DNA of 64,000 nucleotides. It comes from G963556115 sp963675945 (GTDB lineage: Bacteria; Planctomycetota; SZUA-567). The notes under the pieces were generated by a model. The model was not told the DNA's origin and made no database searches. It worked only from the letters and a program-made list of their open reading frames with translations. A program made the position numbers and the translations under genes. The DNA lies in the NCBI GenBank assembly GCA_963675945.1, contig OY780932.1, positions 372,001 through 436,000 of the forward strand, given 5' to 3'. Positions 24,838-35,900 of this stretch are shown in pieces (positions within the stretch are counted from its first letter, which is position 1; each line of letters starts with the position of its first letter).

Positions 24838-26847
24838 ATGGCTATAATCACAGAAAAAGATATTTCCCTCGACCTGATTTATGCCGAGTATGAAGCCAGA
24901 GTAACTAATTTAAAATCACTCTTTATCCAGGGCTTCAGCCAGAGTACTGACAACTCTGAGAGTATTCAGCAACAATACTCTGATGAACTGCAGAAAATAC
25001 GCGAATTTATCACTGCGAATCGTTCCCACTTAGATCTGAAAAATCTGTCCTCCTTGTTCGCCGTGCCCACAAAGAAGCTCGCAGAAGATGAGATGTATTT
25101 TCACCGGATCTGGATGGGAGGATCTGTCCCACAATTAACCAGAGATGCGATAACCCAATGGGAGATGGCGGTAGACACCCTAGGAGACAGCACTTATGCG
25201 AGCATACTCTGGGTCTGGGATAAAGCACAAATGGCCAATACAGAGGAGTTTGCAGCCACCGGGGGCGAGAGTGAATTCACCCTAGGCTCGTACACCATAA
25301 ACGGCTACACCCAGCATGTCAACTCGCTGCAAAAGCTTGCCCAAAAATTCTGTAGTGCTAACTACAAGACTATCGCCGCACTACACGCTAATAAATATTA
25401 TGCTGCCCTATCTGACTATTTCAGATTTGTAATCCTGATTAATTTCGGCGGCATCTATATGGACAGCGATACCCTGCCGTATAAGGCCGTTACCCAATTT
25501 CTGGTAAAGCCCGAAGTCCCGGATCTAATTCATCACACCGAGAATTATGCTGAAACCGCGGTTGAAGCATATTATCTCTCATGGCTCAATCTCTTCTTTG
25601 ACGAGACCGGTCTTATCGTAGCGAAAAAAGCTAATCCGATCCATAAAGAATTTCACGAGTTGATGAACGCAAACTACCGGAAAATCCCCGAACAGATAGA
25701 GACTGGGAATCAGGATTTTGAAGTCGAGGTATTCGGCTGCTTGTATGATAGATGGAAGCAGCATATCGGCCGCACCTTTATGAGCCATGACGAATTTTAT
25801 CAAAAATACTCTGTCCTCTGGAATGGCGAAAAGGAAGAGGTGCTCTGCGGAATCAAAGGCATGCGGCTGCTTCTTGATTTTATCTCAGACACCAGATTTC
25901 CGCTCACCCCGGAGGAGGTGGAGAGTTACAACTACTGTATCGACAACCTCAATGATTGCGGCTGGAAGCTGGATTCTCCTTTTGATCTGGAGAGACATGC
26001 CCAGATATTCTCGCAAGTCGAGGTGCCGCGCATGGCCTATTCCCCCCAGTTCAGATCTGAGCACAAGTTCTACCACTACTATAACTTCCTCTGCGAAGAC
26101 AAGAATGTAGATCGGGTAAACTCGCTCTTTGAAAAGTACTTTGCCGCCAGGAATAGCCGGGATATCGCTGCGGGAAATTTCTGGTTCGAGGTAAGAGGTT
26201 CAAACCAGGGTAATGCAGAGAAAAAGGACTCAGAACGGAAGTGCACAAGGCCTTTAGTCTCAAGAGTACCTGTACAGTTCAAACCCGGATCTTCGCTGGC
26301 ACAAGCTGATCTGCGAAAAATGGCAAAGCTCATCTTTGAGACCAGTTATTTAGAATTCTGCTCAGTCGAGAACACTCTGCATCTGGAGCTTACCAGCCTG
26401 CAGCAGAAGCAAAATATCGAACCCTTCCTCGACCTGCTCCAAGGTGTATTCACCAGCAATAATGACTTTGTCGGATTTGTCACCTCGGGATTGAGTAAGG
26501 ATTTTGATACTATAGACACCCCGTATTATTACCGGGACGCTATGCGCCATATCGACGACGCCTACAATGCCTTTGTCGCCAAGAACCTGGCTCCTGAGGA
26601 TTACTTCCTCTGCACGGTAGCGCTGGAAAAAGCTTACCGCGGTAAAGGAATCTTCAACCAGATCTTCAACCACATCCACCAACAGGCAGAAGCAAGAGCT
26701 GCCGCAAGAATTGTACTCACCGTCTATGAGAATAACCCGGCATTCAAGGTCTACCTGAACAAGGGTTTTAGCGTAATCGATACCTTTGATTATGTCTATG
26801 ACTTATTCTATGATAGAGTAAAATTGCTGGAATACAAGCTTGGCTAA
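24838..26847 (+). CDS. TcdA/TcdB-like glycosyltransferase fused to a GNAT acetyltransferase domain
   Basis: The 669-residue protein has an N-terminal glycosyltransferase domain. HRIWMGGSVP (89-98) corresponds to the sugar-nucleotide-binding start of large-clostridial-toxin and DXD-type transferases. LSDYFRFVILINFGGIYMDSD (191-211) carries the conserved Asp/Arg, the GG and the catalytic DxD (209-211). The C-terminal ~170 residues resemble a GNAT acetyltransferase, with the acetyl-CoA loop EKAYRGKGIFNQIF and the NPAFKVYLNKGF motif. No Sec signal is present. It stands upstream of a MATE exporter gene. Possible roles are modification of a host protein after secretion or of a cell-surface or antibiotic-like molecule; neither can be decided from sequence. 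Confidence 0.78.
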   Translation: MAIITEKDISLDLIYAEYEARVTNLKSLFIQGFSQSTDNSESIQQQYSDELQKIREFITANRSHLDLKNLSSLFAVPTKKLAEDEMYFHRIWMGGSVPQLTRDAITQWEMAVDTLGDSTYASILWVWDKAQMANTEEFAATGGESEFTLGSYTINGYTQHVNSLQKLAQKFCSANYKTIAALHANKYYAALSDYFRFVILINFGGIYMDSDTLPYKAVTQFLVKPEVPDLIHHTENYAETAVEAYYLSWLNLFFDETGLIVAKKANPIHKEFHELMNANYRKIPEQIETGNQDFEVEVFGCLYDRWKQHIGRTFMSHDEFYQKYSVLWNGEKEEVLCGIKGMRLLLDFISDTRFPLTPEEVESYNYCIDNLNDCGWKLDSPFDLERHAQIFSQVEVPRMAYSPQFRSEHKFYHYYNFLCEDKNVDRVNSLFEKYFAARNSRDIAAGNFWFEVRGSNQGNAEKKDSERKCTRPLVSRVPVQFKPGSSLAQADLRKMAKLIFETSYLEFCSVENTLHLELTSLQQKQNIEPFLDLLQGVFTSNNDFVGFVTSGLSKDFDTIDTPYYYRDAMRHIDDAYNAFVAKNLAPEDYFLCTVALEKAYRGKGIFNQIFNHIHQQAEARAAARIVLTVYENNPAFKVYLNKGFSVIDTFDYVYDLFYDRVKLLEYKLG

Positions 26848-26885
26848 TTCCGGCGAAAACTTATTTATGTGGAATACTGTTATTG

Positions 26886-28217
26886 ATGAAAACAATATAT
26901 AAAAGACTCTTTGCCATCGCCATCCCGATTACCATACATGGCCTTATAACCGCCTCGATTAATCTGACCGATGTCTTCCTTATCAGTATGGTCGGTGAGA
27001 ATCAACTCGCTGCAGCGGGGCTAGCAAATCAGCTTACTTTGATCTTGCTCATCTGCCTCTTTGGTATAAATAACAGTGGAGTTATCTTTGTCGCACAATA
27101 CCACGGCAATAAAGATACGCCCAGTATAAAAAAGATTGTCGCTCTCTGCTCTATCCTCTCCGGCCTGCTTATGCTGCTAATTACCGGGGCAGCGCTACTG
27201 CTTCCCCAGGAAATTATCGGCCTCTATACCGCAGACGAATCGGTAATTGAATATGCCTGCATCTATCTCAGGACTGTAGCCTTCTCATATATCTTTATTG
27301 CCATCTCGGTAACCTTGGGGCAACTTCTCAGCGGAATGAGCCGAACCCGGGAAGCAATGTATGCAGGTCTAGTATCTCTGATACTAAATATTGTCCTGAC
27401 GTATCTGCTCATCTTCGGCCACTGCGGATTTCCCCAATTGGGGCTTTACGGCGCCGCTCTGGCAACCATTATCGCCAGAGGTATTGAATCGGTTATCCTA
27501 TACACCCTGATTAAAATACGCCGCTATCCCTTATTCTTTGGCTTGACTGATATCAAGAAAATACACACCGACTTTATAAAGAAGTACTTTATCACCGGCA
27601 CCCCGGTTATGGGCTCGTATCTAATGTGGGTTCTCGGCTCGACCACCCTTATGGCGATTTACGCCAGAATCGGAAACGAAGCACTGGTAGCGGTAAATAT
27701 CTTCAGCAGTATTGAGAGAATAGCCTATACCGGCGTTATCGCACTCAGTTGTGCAACCGGGATAATACTCGGACAGGAGCTGGGGAGAAAGGAATTCAGT
27801 GCGGCTTACAAGATTGCCAGACATTTGAATATATTCAGTTTTATCCTTGCCGTTGTATTTGCTACCCTGCTCGCGCTGCTGGCAGATGATATCGTCGAAC
27901 TTTATGGTGTAACCTCGCAAGTGCAATTGTTGACCATAAAAATCCTAGTATTATTCTGTATTATCTTCCCTTTTGCTACCGTAAACTCGGTCAACATGAT
28001 GGGCACACTCCGCGCAGGGGGGCAGACCAGGCAGGTCTTCATCTATGATCTTATCTGTATGTGGGGAACCTCTGTACCGCTGGCATATATCGGCTATATT
28101 TTAGAATTACCGATCGGGAGCGTGTTCATCCTCTCTATTGGAAGTGGAGAGGTTGTAAAGCTGGTTCTGAGTATGTCACGGGTGGTAAGCCTTAAATGGG
28201 CCAAGAGCATTACCTGA
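26886..28217 (+). CDS. MATE-family multidrug/solute exporter
   Basis: The 443-residue protein has twelve predicted membrane segments and the two-bundle repeat of MATE proteins. It starts MKTIYKRLFAIAIPITIHGL, with the characteristic TDVFLISMVG in the first bundle. MATE proteins export organic cations or metabolites using Na+ or H+ gradients. It lies 38 bases after the glycosyltransferase-GNAT gene, so the two may be co-transcribed and the exporter could move that enzyme's product. The NhaC antiporter downstream would help maintain a Na+ gradient. No regulator is adjacent. Confidence 0.9.
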   Translation: MKTIYKRLFAIAIPITIHGLITASINLTDVFLISMVGENQLAAAGLANQLTLILLICLFGINNSGVIFVAQYHGNKDTPSIKKIVALCSILSGLLMLLITGAALLLPQEIIGLYTADESVIEYACIYLRTVAFSYIFIAISVTLGQLLSGMSRTREAMYAGLVSLILNIVLTYLLIFGHCGFPQLGLYGAALATIIARGIESVILYTLIKIRRYPLFFGLTDIKKIHTDFIKKYFITGTPVMGSYLMWVLGSTTLMAIYARIGNEALVAVNIFSSIERIAYTGVIALSCATGIILGQELGRKEFSAAYKIARHLNIFSFILAVVFATLLALLADDIVELYGVTSQVQLLTIKILVLFCIIFPFATVNSVNMMGTLRAGGQTRQVFIYDLICMWGTSVPLAYIGYILELPIGSVFILSIGSGEVVKLVLSMSRVVSLKWAKSIT

Positions 28218-28304
28218 ATATTGAACAATTAGTTTCAGTGTAATTGCTTGAGATATAAAATCATCAGACTTGCTGACATCTTAACGTGGTACCGTGGAGA
28301 AGAC

Positions 28305-29810
28305 ATGGGTGATTACAAAATAGATTCCGATGCTGTACTAAAGAGAACCTTCAGTACCAAGCGCGAAACCATACGCACCAGATTGTTCCACTGGTCTGGT
28401 ATCGTTATTTTCTTTCTCGGCATCGCTATCTTTGTGCCGTCCGGTAAGGAATTCGGAATACTGACCCTGATCCCCTCCGCCTTTCTGCTTATCTATATCC
28501 TCTGGACCAAGCGCATAGTCGAGTCACTGATACTCGCCTCCATGCTCGGCTTTCTACTGGTCTATAAAGAACAATTTCTCCACTACTGGAGTACTGAGTT
28601 ATTAAATACCGTCAGCAGTCGGGATATCGGCTGGCTTATCATCGTCTGCGGGCTGATGGGAAGCCTGGTAAGCCTTATTGAAGCGACAGGGGGCGTAAAA
28701 GCCTTCGGTGACTTTGTGGCCAAGAGAGCGGATACCGAACGGAGTACCCTACTCTGGACCTGGATACTCGGAATCGTAATCTTTATCGATGATTTTCTGA
28801 ATGTCCTGACCGTCGGGATGGCGATGCGCCCCTGCACCGACCGGCATAAGATCCCGCGTGAGATGCTAGCCTATGTTGTAGACTCTACCGCCGCCCCGAT
28901 AAGCCTGCTGGTTCCGATATCAACCTGGGGGGTCTTTGTCGCAACCCTCCTGGAGAAGCAAGGGCTCGCCCCGGATGATCAGGGTGTGGAATACTATATC
29001 GCGACCATCCCTTACAACTTTTACTGCTGGGCAGCAGCACTGATGGTACCACTGGTGGTACTGCGGATAATCCCGGTATTCGGAGCGATGCGAGACGCCT
29101 ACAAACGCGTTGACGAGACCGGTCGCCTCGCACCCGAGGGCTCGGAGAAGATCGATATTCTCGGTAATGAACCGGCTGCAATAACTGCAAAACCGCGAGT
29201 GATCAACTTCTTCTTTCCAATTATTGTCTTAGTAATAGCTTCCGTTCTGACCGATCTTGACCTGATGTTTGGAGTTATTATTGCACTCCTAGCGACCTTC
29301 TTCTTCTACCTCTTCCAAGGAATAATGGATGAAGAAGAATTTATCGAGAAGATGCTTGCCGGTATCAAAAACATGATCTTACCCCTGGTGCTGGTAATTC
29401 TCTCCTACCTCTTTGCGGCGGCAAATAAAGAGGTCGGATTTACCGATTATATTGTGGCAGCGGTTTCAGAGAATGTACCACCCGCGCTATTCCCGGCGGC
29501 GATTTTTATCCTCTTTGGCATAACCGAATTTATCATGGGGCTTGCCTGGGGCATGTACGTCATCGCCTTACCGATCGCTATACCAGCCGCGCTCAATCTT
29601 GGGGTAGACCCGGTACTCGCGATTGGTGCCGTAGTCTCGGCCGGAGCCTGGGGCTCGCATATCTGCTTCTTCTCCGACGCCACAATTCTGACCTCAGCCG
29701 CCACCGGTTGCGATAATTACCGCCATGCTCTCACTCAAGCGTATTTTGGTTTTGCCGCAGCTATTATCGCTCTCATCGCCTTTATCATTGCCGGCTACGC
29801 CTCCGTCTAA
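28305..29810 (+). CDS. NhaC-family Na+/H+ antiporter
   Basis: I chose the ATG at 28305 because it follows GTGGAGAAG, although the frame is open from 28248. The 501-residue product has about twelve membrane segments and the NhaC signatures FIDDFLNVLTVG, MLAYVVDSTAAPISLLVPISTWG and GAWGSHICFFSDATILTSAATGC. It would exchange Na+ for H+ across the inner membrane, though some members exchange organic acids or malate for Na+ or lactate. It faces the autotransporter gene convergently, with a hairpin between them. Confidence 0.88.
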   Translation: MGDYKIDSDAVLKRTFSTKRETIRTRLFHWSGIVIFFLGIAIFVPSGKEFGILTLIPSAFLLIYILWTKRIVESLILASMLGFLLVYKEQFLHYWSTELLNTVSSRDIGWLIIVCGLMGSLVSLIEATGGVKAFGDFVAKRADTERSTLLWTWILGIVIFIDDFLNVLTVGMAMRPCTDRHKIPREMLAYVVDSTAAPISLLVPISTWGVFVATLLEKQGLAPDDQGVEYYIATIPYNFYCWAAALMVPLVVLRIIPVFGAMRDAYKRVDETGRLAPEGSEKIDILGNEPAAITAKPRVINFFFPIIVLVIASVLTDLDLMFGVIIALLATFFFYLFQGIMDEEEFIEKMLAGIKNMILPLVLVILSYLFAAANKEVGFTDYIVAAVSENVPPALFPAAIFILFGITEFIMGLAWGMYVIALPIAIPAALNLGVDPVLAIGAVVSAGAWGSHICFFSDATILTSAATGCDNYRHALTQAYFGFAAAIIALIAFIIAGYASV

Positions 29811-29888
29811 ATCAGCGCATTACCTTGTACTGCTATAATCTAAAAAATACAAGCCCTCAACCTTACTGCCGACTGATTCTAAAATATC

Positions 29889-29912
29889 CGGGGTAGACCG
29901 AAGCCTACCCCG
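29889..29912. terminator. hairpin between convergent nhaC-like and autotransporter genes
   Basis: CGGGGTAG (29889-29896) pairs with CTACCCCG (29905-29912) around an 8-base loop. Its position between two converging genes suggests a shared terminator, although neither side has a strong T-run. Confidence 0.55.
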
Positions 29913-29952
29913 AATCAACAATCAAACAATGTACTACTGTATCAACCTACAC

Positions 29953-32900
29953 TTAGAAGCTTACCTTTACCCCTGCAGTGAAGCCGACATTGTAACCCTT
30001 ATCCCAGATCTTCTGATCGTAACGTCCGAAGACAGATACATTGTCCTTGATAAGAGCAGTCAGACCCAGACCCCAGTATGCGCGGTTAGTTGCCATGCTG
30101 TTCATAGTTGTGCCGTAAGTCTGTGAACCGATTGACGCTGTAGTAGTTGTATTACGGGTACCACCGGTGTTCAGGTACTCAACTTCCCAACCACCCCAAA
30201 CCTCAGGCAGGAAGGCCAGATCGTCAGAAGTACGGATCAGCTTACCAAGTCTTACACCCAGATCCTGCAAGAGTGAGTTAGAAGTGAAGCTGTTGTACTT
30301 GACATTAGCCGCACCAGCACCGGTCTCGGTATACTCTGGATCATAGAACAGAGTATAACCGAGGCTGTAGCTAGGAGTCAACTGAATGTCTGCTGGCAGG
30401 TTGAAGGTGTAACCAACTGTACCAGAGATATTAAAGTCAACACCGGTTCTGTCGCCCTTGGCGGTAGCACCATTCCAGATGTTACGCTTGGACTCAAGAA
30501 TATGTACACCCATGGTTGGTGAAAGATCAACAAAGAAGTTGTCCCAGTTGTACGAAGCATAAGCGCCAAACCGCAGAAGATTATCGGTTGAGTCTCCTGC
30601 ACCCCAGTATACGTCGGTACTGTTGTAGCTATAGCCGAAGAGTGCACCCACACGGAGTTCCTTAGCGAACGCGTAATCCAGACCAACCATAGTACCGATG
30701 TTCCAGAAGTCGTAACCGATCATAGTTCCGTCGGTTCCCTGTTCGCCGAAGCCGCCGAAGCCGTTGGCCCAGACCTGAACCTTCTTGTATACTTCACAAT
30801 CAGACCCAGAGGTGAAGCCTGCTTCATAAGCCTCAGCCAGAGTCTCAGCATCAGCCATGTCGCTTAGAGCCGCAGTCGCGCCAGCAGAGTTGAAGGATGA
30901 AGCCATACCTGCAGCAATATTACCAGAGCGGAAACTGGTCATCTGGTTAGATACCGCTGTAGTAGAAGCAGAGATACCCATCAACGAGTTCTGCACGGTC
31001 TGAGTTGTAGCCTCTTCACCGATAGTCTCTTCAGCCGCCCGTGCAAACTGTGGCTCACTAAGGTTAGACATCGCATTTACATAAGCCTGACCTGTAGAAT
31101 CAAAGCTGACTTCATTTGAAATCAGATATGTCGCAGCTGTTGCAGCTGTTGCTGAACCGCCGTTATTCTTCACTGCATTATCGATACTTGAGGTATTGGT
31201 TGCTACTGTAATGTCATTCCATTTACCGTCCCCTGCTGCATTCGCCAGAGTATAGGATTTATATGCGCTTGAAGAATTAAGCTTGGCTGCCACTTCAATT
31301 GCGCCTCCAGTTGCATCCTGTAGGTCATCTGTAAACACATCGGTATAGGTCTGACCGGCCATACCATTCTGGGCATAGACATTGGTAATGGTATCTCCGG
31401 CGACAACTCCAGCGGCATTAGACGTTTTTACCGTATTGGTCGTAATAGTCGCATAATTACCCGCAGACTGTGCTTCAGCACCGAGATTGAGTACAATCTT
31501 TGCTCCTGCAGCGCTTGCATTTAAGACTCCGCCGGTAGCAACCAGGGTACCAGCATTACCAACATTGATTGTCTCATTTGCATTCATAGTCCAGGCACTG
31601 CCCAAATCAAGGTTACCATTGACCGTCATGCTCTTGATATTCAGCGTACCCGGTGTTGTCGAATTGTCTATAGTACCATACTTTCCACTGGCGACAACCA
31701 GACTATCAATAGTAGCATACTCACTACCTGCTAGCCCCATACGCAGGGTTGCGGTACTACCTGAAGTACCATTGAGATTCAAGGTATTTACCGTTAAGGT
31801 GTCTGCTGCCTTGGCGGCAAGCTGAAGAGTAGAATCAGCACCCACATTAGCAACCACAACTGTAGCCTCGGCATTGGTCTCTTCATCGTTATAGACCGTA
31901 CCGAATTTACCATCAGCGACCTCCAGCGTATTTACCGTAAGTGCCACACTACCCGCGCCTGCTGTAACCCCTTCATATAGCCAGATAGAAGCATTACCCG
32001 CGACAAAGGTTCCATTTGCAGCAACGGCAAGGCCATTCATATTGACCGTACCCAGCGTAACGGTATTGGTTTTATCGGCGGTCTCCGCCTTCTCAACCGA
32101 GAGGATTGCGTCTTTTGCTGTAGCCCCGGTGATATTGGTCGTTACAATAGTCAACTGTGAGTCACCAGCACCCTCATTCTTCAGGTGCAACTCGGTATAA
32201 GCCGAACCTCCAACACCAATACCCGCTCCAATATCGAGCAGACCCAGCCGATTACTACTACTATTGGATTGGTTATCCAGGCTCGCGATAGCATTATCAT
32301 CTGTAACCACATAATTACCATCATTATCATAAGCCCCGACAGTAATATGTGAGTTCTCGCCACTATCGGTCTGCTCTTGAATCCAGGCATTATCTCCTAC
32401 CGTAACTGTCGCACCATTACCAATATCCAGAGTATTAGCAGAGATCTTCAATGCTCCACTCGCCACATTAAAATTAACCCCTCCTGCAAGATTCAGGTGC
32501 CCATCAATTGTAGCCCCATTAACCAGAGTAAAGGTTCCTGATCCTCCAGTATCCGTTACCGTCGCCACATTACCGCTGGCAACCTCCAAAGCAGCAAGAG
32601 TTGCAGAGTTATTATTGACATCAAACGTACCTTCATTAGTAGAATCCCCAGTCAACGTCAGTTTTCCTTCTTCATCACTGACATCACCTGCAATCTTGAC
32701 CGCTGCACCTACTGTCAGCTTTTTAGCTTCAAATATGATATCATCTACCGTAACCGTACCGGCACCGGTAACCTTCGAATCATCACTGGTTACGTAGAGA
32801 ATATTCAGATTATTTCCTTCATCCTTACTAACCTGGAGTTCACCCCCGAGGTCGACTGTTCCTAATCCACCATTAAGCGTACCAGTAACAACCAGTTTAC

Positions 32901-35900
32901 CGCCATCGTCAACCTTCAACGTCTCACCTGCTCCCACTGTCGCTGTACCGGTAACCACAACCTCAGCACCATTATCAATGGTTGTCTCCTTAGTAGTATT
33001 ATCAACAGTCATATCCTTGACCGCGGTCTTACCCTCGGTATATTCTTTTTTATCCCCACTCACACCATTGGTATCATAGAGATTTGTATACCGGCTGTTG
33101 AACTCAGCAATCTTCTCTGCATCGGTATTTCCATTACCCAGAATCTGCCCCGCGCTATTGGTAAATACCACCTCTGAGGAGTCATAGACCAGCATAGTGC
33201 CGAGCGTAAGTGTTGCATCACCGCTGAACGCCAATTTATCAACATTGTCAGTAGTTCCTGCAACAATTGTAGATACATCGGTATTCGTCGTAATGCTGGC
33301 AATATTGACCATACTCGCGTTATCATCATCAGCATCGGTAATATCCAGAGTCGCGCCAGAGAGAGTTATAGCACCCAGCGAGACACTAGCGGTATCATCT
33401 TCATCGGTTAACTTCAAAGTACCGCCCTGACCGACAGTAGTAGTCGCAACTTTAACCTCACCACCGGTGGTAGCAACATCAATAGTACCAGTCGCAGCCG
33501 CAGTAACATTGAGGTTATCCACCGCTACCACAGTCTCGCCAGCCGTCTCATTGACGTCAAGCTTACCCGAGAGCGTCAGCGCCTCAAACCCAACTGCATT
33601 TATACCACTTGCGTTAGTGTTATTAACCACCAGTGTACTCCCTGTCGCCACACTTGCATTACTGACCGCCGTAGCCACTTTATTAACGCTATCACTACTC
33701 AGCGTACCTGCAGCTGTCATACTGGTAATCTTCTGCGCTTCGGCTAATGCAGCAATCTCGGCATAGGTATCAACATCTTCCACAGCTGAATAACCGGCAT
33801 CGACCTGGTTATCTATTGCACCGTCGAGTTTCAGGGTCTTGATCGTAATATTGTTAGCACCAGTAGTCGTCAGAGTCTGATCAGTGTCAATATTAGCCCG
33901 TTCGATACTTACCGTACCGCTATTAGCGATCTCAAGATTCGCCGCAACATTCAGACCCTTCTCAGTACCGCCCTCGGTAACCCCTTCGATGGTCAGACTA
34001 CTCTCCGCAGTCGCCACTGTAATAGTTGCCGCACTCAGTACATCAAACTTCTTGAGTTGCAGATCAGCATTTACCGAACTGTCTGTACCGATTATCACTT
34101 CATCACCACCATTACCATTCGCGGTAATGCAGTAGATAGCTGACTCGTCATTGGTATTCTGGTATGACAGAGTTCCATCCGCACTACTACTGGTTCCCAG
34201 ATTGAAACCACGGAGATTCACTTTACCTGCCCCGGCTACCGTAAAGGTACCAGAAGCAACTCCAGACTTCGAGTCTGTAGCCGCATGATCTGCCTCTGTA
34301 CTGTAGTTATCAAAGGTTGCTCCACTAGCCACACTAAGCGTAGCCCCATTAGCCGCAGCCACACCAAGCTTCCCGGCAGTCACGTCAGCCGTTCCGGAAA
34401 TATCCACCTTTGCATAATCACCAGCATTAATCGCGGCAAATGTAGCATCTCCGCTCACTGCCAGGGTTGTAAGTGCATCAGCAGCAGTCCCGTCAGCGAG
34501 TGTCGTCGCACCACTCACTGTCTTGCTGCCCTCCCCACTGATAGTCAGCGTATCTGCAGCCAAAACATCAACAGTAGTTGCAGTCACCGTTGCGTTGGTA
34601 TCAATTGCCAATTCAGCAGTACCGGAAGTTAGCGCACCCAGCGCCACCGTACCCCCACTCGAATCGATATCCAAGGTTGCGTTATCTGCCAGGGTTGTAG
34701 CACCTGCAGTTACGGCATTACCCATCAAGACACCACCACCAGCAGCAACAGCCAGAGTCCCAATTGTATTGGTACCGGTATTGGAGAAGTGAAGTGTACC
34801 TTGATCAAGATTGACCGTACCGGTACTGGTAAAGTCTGTTGCCGCTCCTGTATCCCCATCATTAATCTGAGTAAATCTTCCGCCGTTGGTTACATCAAGA
34901 GTACTGCCAGCCATGTTTGAGTCACCATGTACTGTAGCCGTAACCCCATTACCGGTAACTGTCAATTGATACCCATCGCCATCATATTCAATTCCTGAGT
35001 ATGAATCGCTGGCAGTTACAGTCAAGTTCTCAGTAATCTTCATATCCTGATGAGATATCGCTACCAGAATATCAGAATCTCCAACCCTTTCCCCGTCTGA
35101 GCCATACAACGCCACTCGGTCTGAGTTATAATAAAGCACCATACCCGACTCAGCAGTAAAATCAATATCACCATTTCCATCAACTGCGAGTACCAGCTCA
35201 TTGAGTTCATTTTCAATAAACGTACCGGTCAGCAGACTGGTTCCTGTAATTGAAAGACTATCTGCACCGACATAGATTACCGAACTATTCTCACTGTCTA
35301 CCAGCTTGAGGGTACCATTTTTAAGTTCAACATCCCCCAACTCAACATTTGTAGTATATGATCCCACACCTTTGCTGCTATCATCAGAACTAGCTTCGAC
35401 AGTCAGCTGTGCTTTACCACTATAAGCAGTCTCGCCTGTATCTGTAGTATTTCCAACTGTGGTACTTCCCACAGTAATAGCGGAACCACTCGCCACCTTC
35501 AATCCTGCGGCAATACTGGTATCGGCAACTATTGAATCCAAGGTAGTCGTCCCCGCACCTGCAATCTCCAGCGTACCTGCCAGAGCCGCATCACCAAGGC
35601 TCAATGAATTTGAGGCATTAGTATCGTTATTGGTTACTACCAAAGTATCAGTTGAGTCCGTAACTGTAACACTTTCAATCGTCAAATTACTAGCATCACC
35701 TGTTGTTCCAGCAACTGTAAGCTTACTGGTACCTCCTACCGAGGTCGCAATATCATTGAGCGTAACAGCGTATGTACCATTATTAGCGACTATCAACTCT
35801 TTATCAATACCCAGAACCACATCCGCATCACCACCCGCAGCCCCAACCGTAATTGTACCGCCGGTTGCATCCAGCGTAGTAGAAGCATCAACATCGAGTT

